NCBI RefSeq assembly: GCF_014359955.1
Contig: NZ_JACIYL010000188.1
Coordinates: 1 to 6,637, forward strand
Direction of reading: 5' to 3'
Source of the DNA: Thermogutta sp.
Lineage (GTDB): Bacteria; Planctomycetota; Planctomycetia; Pirellulales; Thermoguttaceae
Length of the DNA: 6,637 nucleotides
How positions within the stretch are numbered: the stretch's first letter is position 1; every line of letters begins with the position of its first letter. The notes beneath the pieces were generated by a model. The model ran no database searches. It was not told the origin of the DNA and saw only the letters and a program-made list of their open reading frames with translations. This document shows, piece by piece, positions 6,506-6,637 of the stretch. Position numbers and translations under genes: made by a program.

Positions 6506-6533
6506 CGCGACTAAACAATTTCGCGATTCTTTT
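6506..6533 (+). terminator. Weak candidate intrinsic terminator after the cyclo-ligase gene
   Basis: CGCGA (6506-6510) pairs exactly with TCGCG (6521-6525) around a 10-base loop, and ATTCTTTT follows at 6526-6533. The stem is only 5 bp with a large loop, and the T-run is interrupted, so termination would be weak. Position, 17 bases after the stop codon, fits. The remaining bases to the window end (6534-6637) hold no gene that I can support. Confidence 0.35.
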
Positions 6534-6637
6534 AATTCCCTGTCTTTCGTGCAGCGATATTGCGGGGCTTGATGGGGCGTTTTGTGACGACGGGCATTCG
6601 GAAAAGGAAGCCAACTCACCGGGCCCCGTTTACTGTG

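Noticed and set aside
6572..6637. Start of a truncated gene at the right edge (MGRFVTTGIRKRK...)
   Set aside because: ATG 6572 is preceded by GGGG at 6563-6566 and the frame stays open to the edge, but 22 very basic codons are too few to support a gene.

Overview
The window is a late-flagellar gene cluster from a bacterium of moderately high GC content (by eye in the mid-to-upper 50s percent). The organism is most likely a planctomycete of the Pirellulales/Thermoguttaceae type. This rests on three things: the style of the FlgN-like protein (C-terminal 'HLSQLIEIIATGG'), an unusually large FlgL built from flagellin-hook-IN-like modules, and a FlgK carrying a similar module. The assignment is an inference from protein style; there is no rRNA or other marker gene in the window.

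Layout, all real genes on the + strand: (1) the last ~30 codons of an upstream gene, possibly a FlgJ-like rod-binding protein (1-92); (2) a 213-base gap with a perfect 10-bp long-range inverted repeat; (3) a FlgN-type chaperone (306-803); (4) flgK, hook-filament junction protein 1 (850-2547); (5) an 85-base gap with a perfect 6-bp hairpin; (6) a 1003-residue flgL, hook-filament junction protein 2 (2633-5644); (7) a 244-base gap that starts with a perfect 15-bp tandem duplication and can be folded by hand into a long interrupted hairpin; (8) 5-formyltetrahydrofolate cyclo-ligase (5889-6488); (9) a 149-base tail with a weak terminator-like hairpin.

FlgN, FlgK and FlgL form one functional unit. 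FlgN-type chaperones bind the C-terminal helices of FlgK and FlgL in the cytoplasm and deliver them to the flagellar type III export gate. FlgK then FlgL assemble as the two junction rings between hook and filament. The folate enzyme is metabolically unrelated and probably separately expressed.

The most notable feature is FlgL. Its conserved terminal helical domains are separated by about 670 residues made of three tandem copies of a two-part unit (A-B-A-B-A-B, about 210-235 residues per copy). The second is the flgL/cyclo-ligase gap. Its position just upstream of a cyclo-ligase gene, where many Proteobacteria encode 6S RNA, together with its folding potential, makes it worth a covariance-model search. 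I see no csrA, fliW or flgM, no mobile element, no tRNA or rRNA, and no CRISPR array.
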